A DNA stretch of 64,000 bases from Fimousia sp036311565 (GTDB lineage Bacteria > Bacillota > Clostridia > Lachnospirales > Lachnospiraceae), in assembly GCA_036311565.1 (NCBI GenBank), contig JAXJPR010000054.1, positions 112,846 to 176,845 of the forward strand, written 5' to 3'. A program made the position numbers and the translations under genes. The notes under the pieces are model-generated. The model was not told the DNA's origin. It made no database searches and saw nothing but the letters and a program-made list of their open reading frames with translations. This document shows positions 62,214 through 64,000 of the stretch, in pieces; positions within the stretch are counted from its first letter, which is position 1; every line of letters begins with the position of its first letter.

Positions 62214-62816
62214 TTATGATTGTTGTAAAAATTCCTTTAACCAGGCTTCTTTTACCATATGATGCCCCAATTTTGTCAAATGAACTCCATCTATGGTCAA
62301 TTCATCAAATGAATGGTCAATACATGCCTTTGCAAATATACCATCTAAACAGACTAATCTTGTCTGATAGGCTCTTGCCAGCTCTCTGACCACTTGAATT
62401 TCTTCATCCAACTGTGGACGCCACAACAAGCGCTCGGCAGGATATGGAAATACAAATGGTTCCATTAAAATTATTTTTGCACCTGTTTTATCAATGGTCT
62501 CCTTTATTAAAAACTCAAGATTTTTTGCAAACTGTTCCGCAGTCGTTTTCATGCCACCATCCATACCCGTCCAAATTTCATTGACTCCAATCAAAATTGT
62601 TACAACATCCGGATGAAGACGAATACAATCTCTGTCCCATCGTTTTATCAATTCTTCTGCCCGGTTGCCGTTTACTCCTTTATTGGTAATTTGATGTCCA
62701 TACGGAATCAATTCCTTTGCAATCATGCCTACATATCCATGACCATAGCCGTGATATTCGGGATAAAATAACCGATCCGCATCGGTAATACTATCTCCCT
62801 GAAACAATAAATGCAT
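62214..62816 (-). CDS. SGNH/GDSL-family hydrolase
   Basis: From ATG 62816 (AGGAGG upstream) it is 200 residues with no signal peptide. Block I is FQGDSITDAD (catalytic Ser), block II contains Gly-Asn in NKGVNGNRAEE, block III is ILIGVNEIW, and block V is IDGVHLTKLGHHM with the catalytic Asp and His. It is likely a cytosolic esterase, possibly acting on acetylated sugars. Substrate unknown. It lies 26 bases after the DUF554 gene, so the two are probably co-transcribed. Confidence 0.9.
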   Translation of the reverse strand: MHLLFQGDSITDADRLFYPEYHGYGHGYVGMIAKELIPYGHQITNKGVNGNRAEELIKRWDRDCIRLHPDVVTILIGVNEIWTGMDGGMKTTAEQFAKNLEFLIKETIDKTGAKIILMEPFVFPYPAERLLWRPQLDEEIQVVRELARAYQTRLVCLDGIFAKACIDHSFDELTIDGVHLTKLGHHMVKEAWLKEFLQQS

Positions 62817-62842
62817 CTTTGTTCCTCCTAACACATTTTTTA

Positions 62843-63523
62843 TCAAAAGAATCTACAAAATAAAATTGGCAGGAAAATTGCCGGTACATAATTCATGACC
62901 TTTACTTTCCCAATTTCCAACATATTAATCGAAAGTCCAATTAACAACAATCCTCCCACACAAGACATCTGTGTAACAACATTGTCTGATAAATAAGGGG
63001 CTGCAAACGAAGATAGCATAACTATGCTGCCTTGATAGAGAAATAATAAAATGCTTGAAAATAAAACTCCAATCCCGAACGAAGATGCAAAAATAATAGA
63101 AGCAATCGCATCCATTAAAGACTTTGTATAAATCATATCGTGATTGCCAGTCAGACCACTTTCCAATGATCCCACAATGGACATGGCACCAACACAAAAT
63201 AATAATGTTGCTGATATCATTCCTTCTGCAATGGAAACGGTCTCTCCGTCTTTCTTAAACTTCGTTTCTATCCAATTGCAAAAACTGGATAATTTTGCAT
63301 CCAGATCAATCCCCTCTCCAATAAATGCCCCTACTGCAATGGAAAGAATAATGACCATAGTCTCTCCACCTTCTATGCATCCGGTTATTCCAAGATACAT
63401 AGTACAAAGCCCAAGACCTTTCATAATAGTAGATCTCATTCGTTCCGGTATCCCTTTTTTTAGCAACAGACCAATGGTTCCTCCAATGATAACTGCTGCT
63501 GCATTCACAATCGTTCCTAACAT
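62843..63523 (-). CDS. DUF554 membrane protein (YdfK/YqgA-like)
   Basis: A 226-residue protein with about seven membrane helices. The start MLGTIVNAAAVIIGGTIGLLL, the GLCTMYLGITGCIEG and FCVGAMSIVGSLESGLTG blocks and the C-terminal NMLEIGKVKVMNYVPAI are typical of DUF554. The family is a putative transporter of unknown substrate. It heads a small unit with the SGNH hydrolase. The 110 bases upstream contain no gene. Confidence 0.88.
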   Translation of the reverse strand: MLGTIVNAAAVIIGGTIGLLLKKGIPERMRSTIMKGLGLCTMYLGITGCIEGGETMVIILSIAVGAFIGEGIDLDAKLSSFCNWIETKFKKDGETVSIAEGMISATLLFCVGAMSIVGSLESGLTGNHDMIYTKSLMDAIASIIFASSFGIGVLFSSILLFLYQGSIVMLSSFAAPYLSDNVVTQMSCVGGLLLIGLSINMLEIGKVKVMNYVPAIFLPILFCRFF

Positions 63524-63636
63524 ATCTTTGTTCCCTCTCCTCTATATCATTTCTGTAAGTATTTTATAAGCCGCTCGGTGATCTCTAAAACATCACTATA
63601 TACTAGCATATCTTATCATAAAGAACTGAAAAAGGC

Positions 63637-63667
63637 AAAAGCGAAGGCATCTTCTGCCTTCGCTTTT
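63637..63667. terminator. Terminator of fabV
   Basis: AAAAGCGAAGGCA (63637-63649) and TGCCTTCGCTTTT (63655-63667) form a 13-base stem with a 5-base loop. A T-rich flank follows on the minus strand. Confidence 0.88.
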
Positions 63668-63678
63668 ATTTCAAAACC

Positions 63679-64000
63679 TTATGCTTCGATACTTGGGATT
63701 GGAACGAGCACATCTAAATCCTGTTCATAGTCGATACCGTCCATCCGGAAACCGAACATCTGATAGAAATCTTCCCAATATCCGTCAATATCCGTAATTT
63801 CTTCCAAATTATCCTGATTTACATTCTCCCAATTTTCTTTAATTTTATTCTGAACCTGATCAGATAATTCATAATCATCCACACGAATCAGTCCATTTTC
63901 ATCTGTGATTACATCATCTGTCAATAATTTCGTACGGAACATACGATCGATCTGTTCAATACATCCTTCATGATTTCCCATTTCCTTCATGACTTTGTAC
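63679..64000 (-). CDS. fabV: Trans-2-enoyl-CoA/ACP reductase FabV, C-terminal fragment
   Basis: The gene enters from the right edge, so only the last 106 or so residues are visible. YKVMKEMGNHEGCIEQIDRMF, the IRVDDYELSDQVQ block and GYWEDFYQMFGFRMDGIDYE match the C-terminus of FabV-type NADH-dependent enoyl reductases. These enzymes reduce crotonyl-CoA or enoyl-ACP. In butyrate or fatty-acid metabolism of Clostridia the enzyme reoxidises NADH. The stop is followed by a strong terminator. Confidence 0.87.
   Translation of the reverse strand, partial: YKVMKEMGNHEGCIEQIDRMFRTKLLTDDVITDENGLIRVDDYELSDQVQNKIKENWENVNQDNLEEITDIDGYWEDFYQMFGFRMDGIDYEQDLDVLVPIPSIEA

Noticed and set aside
1..64000. tRNA, rRNA, insertion sequence or prophage genes
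   Set aside because: I looked for cloverleaf-type patterns, transposase motifs and phage genes and found none convincing; a dedicated scan could still find a small RNA.

Overview
This window looks like the chromosome of a low-GC, endospore-forming Clostridia bacterium, most likely a Lachnospiraceae-type anaerobe. The evidence is the AT-rich sequence with strong AGGAGG ribosome-binding sites, the sporulation genes spoIIP and gpr, the NADH/NAD+ sensor Rex, a FabV-type enoyl reductase, L27 with the Firmicutes N-terminal extension beside its Prp protease, and a yneA/lexA SOS pair. I cannot name a genus. Nearly everything is chromosomal housekeeping. I see no tRNA, rRNA, CRISPR array, phage or transposase gene.

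Layout. 1-2.0 kb: nnr-acpS-rex on the minus strand. 2.1-5.3 kb: an ABC-F ATPase, a PepSY lipoprotein and dtd. 5.4-8.5 kb: a family 2 glycosyltransferase, UDP-galactopyranose mutase and a small cytoplasmic subtilisin whose start lies in the mutase terminator. 8.5-13.5 kb: two CobW-type GTPases, one with a His-rich tandem repeat, then hemW and lepA. 13.5-16.2 kb: spoIIP, gpr and divergent rpsT. 16.2-22.8 kb: a six-gene minus-strand operon comEA-response regulator-histidine kinase-gerMN-comEC-holA.

22.8-34.9 kb holds arginine biosynthesis: argC-argJ-argB-argD on the minus strand, argG divergent from argC, and argH with a downstream lipoprotein. argC and argJ are separated by an unusual repeat-hairpin-repeat element. 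34.9-42.9 kb is one minus-strand amino-acid operon (leuB-ilvD-ilvB-serC-serA-asd). 43-46.4 kb carries a secreted amidase and the SOS pair yneA-like/lexA with four candidate LexA boxes. 46.4-57.4 kb is the classic block radical SAM-DUF2344-rng-rplU-prp-rpmA-obgE-yhbY-nadD-yqeK-rsfS. It is interrupted between rng and rplU by an amino-acid permease and an M18 aminopeptidase with their own promoter and a hairpin-tipped leader.

57.5-62.1 kb is the most striking part. A two-gene unit encodes a DUF2935 protein and a 1228-residue, three-repeat multicopper oxidase resembling the spore Mn(II) oxidase MnxG. All twelve canonical copper ligands are present, but the motif order is reversed relative to laccases. 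Neither protein has a signal peptide, and a sporulation-sigma-like promoter lies just upstream. A spore-coat metal-oxidising system in an anaerobe is my leading hypothesis for the new system here. The right end holds an SGNH hydrolase, a DUF554 membrane protein and the C-terminus of fabV.
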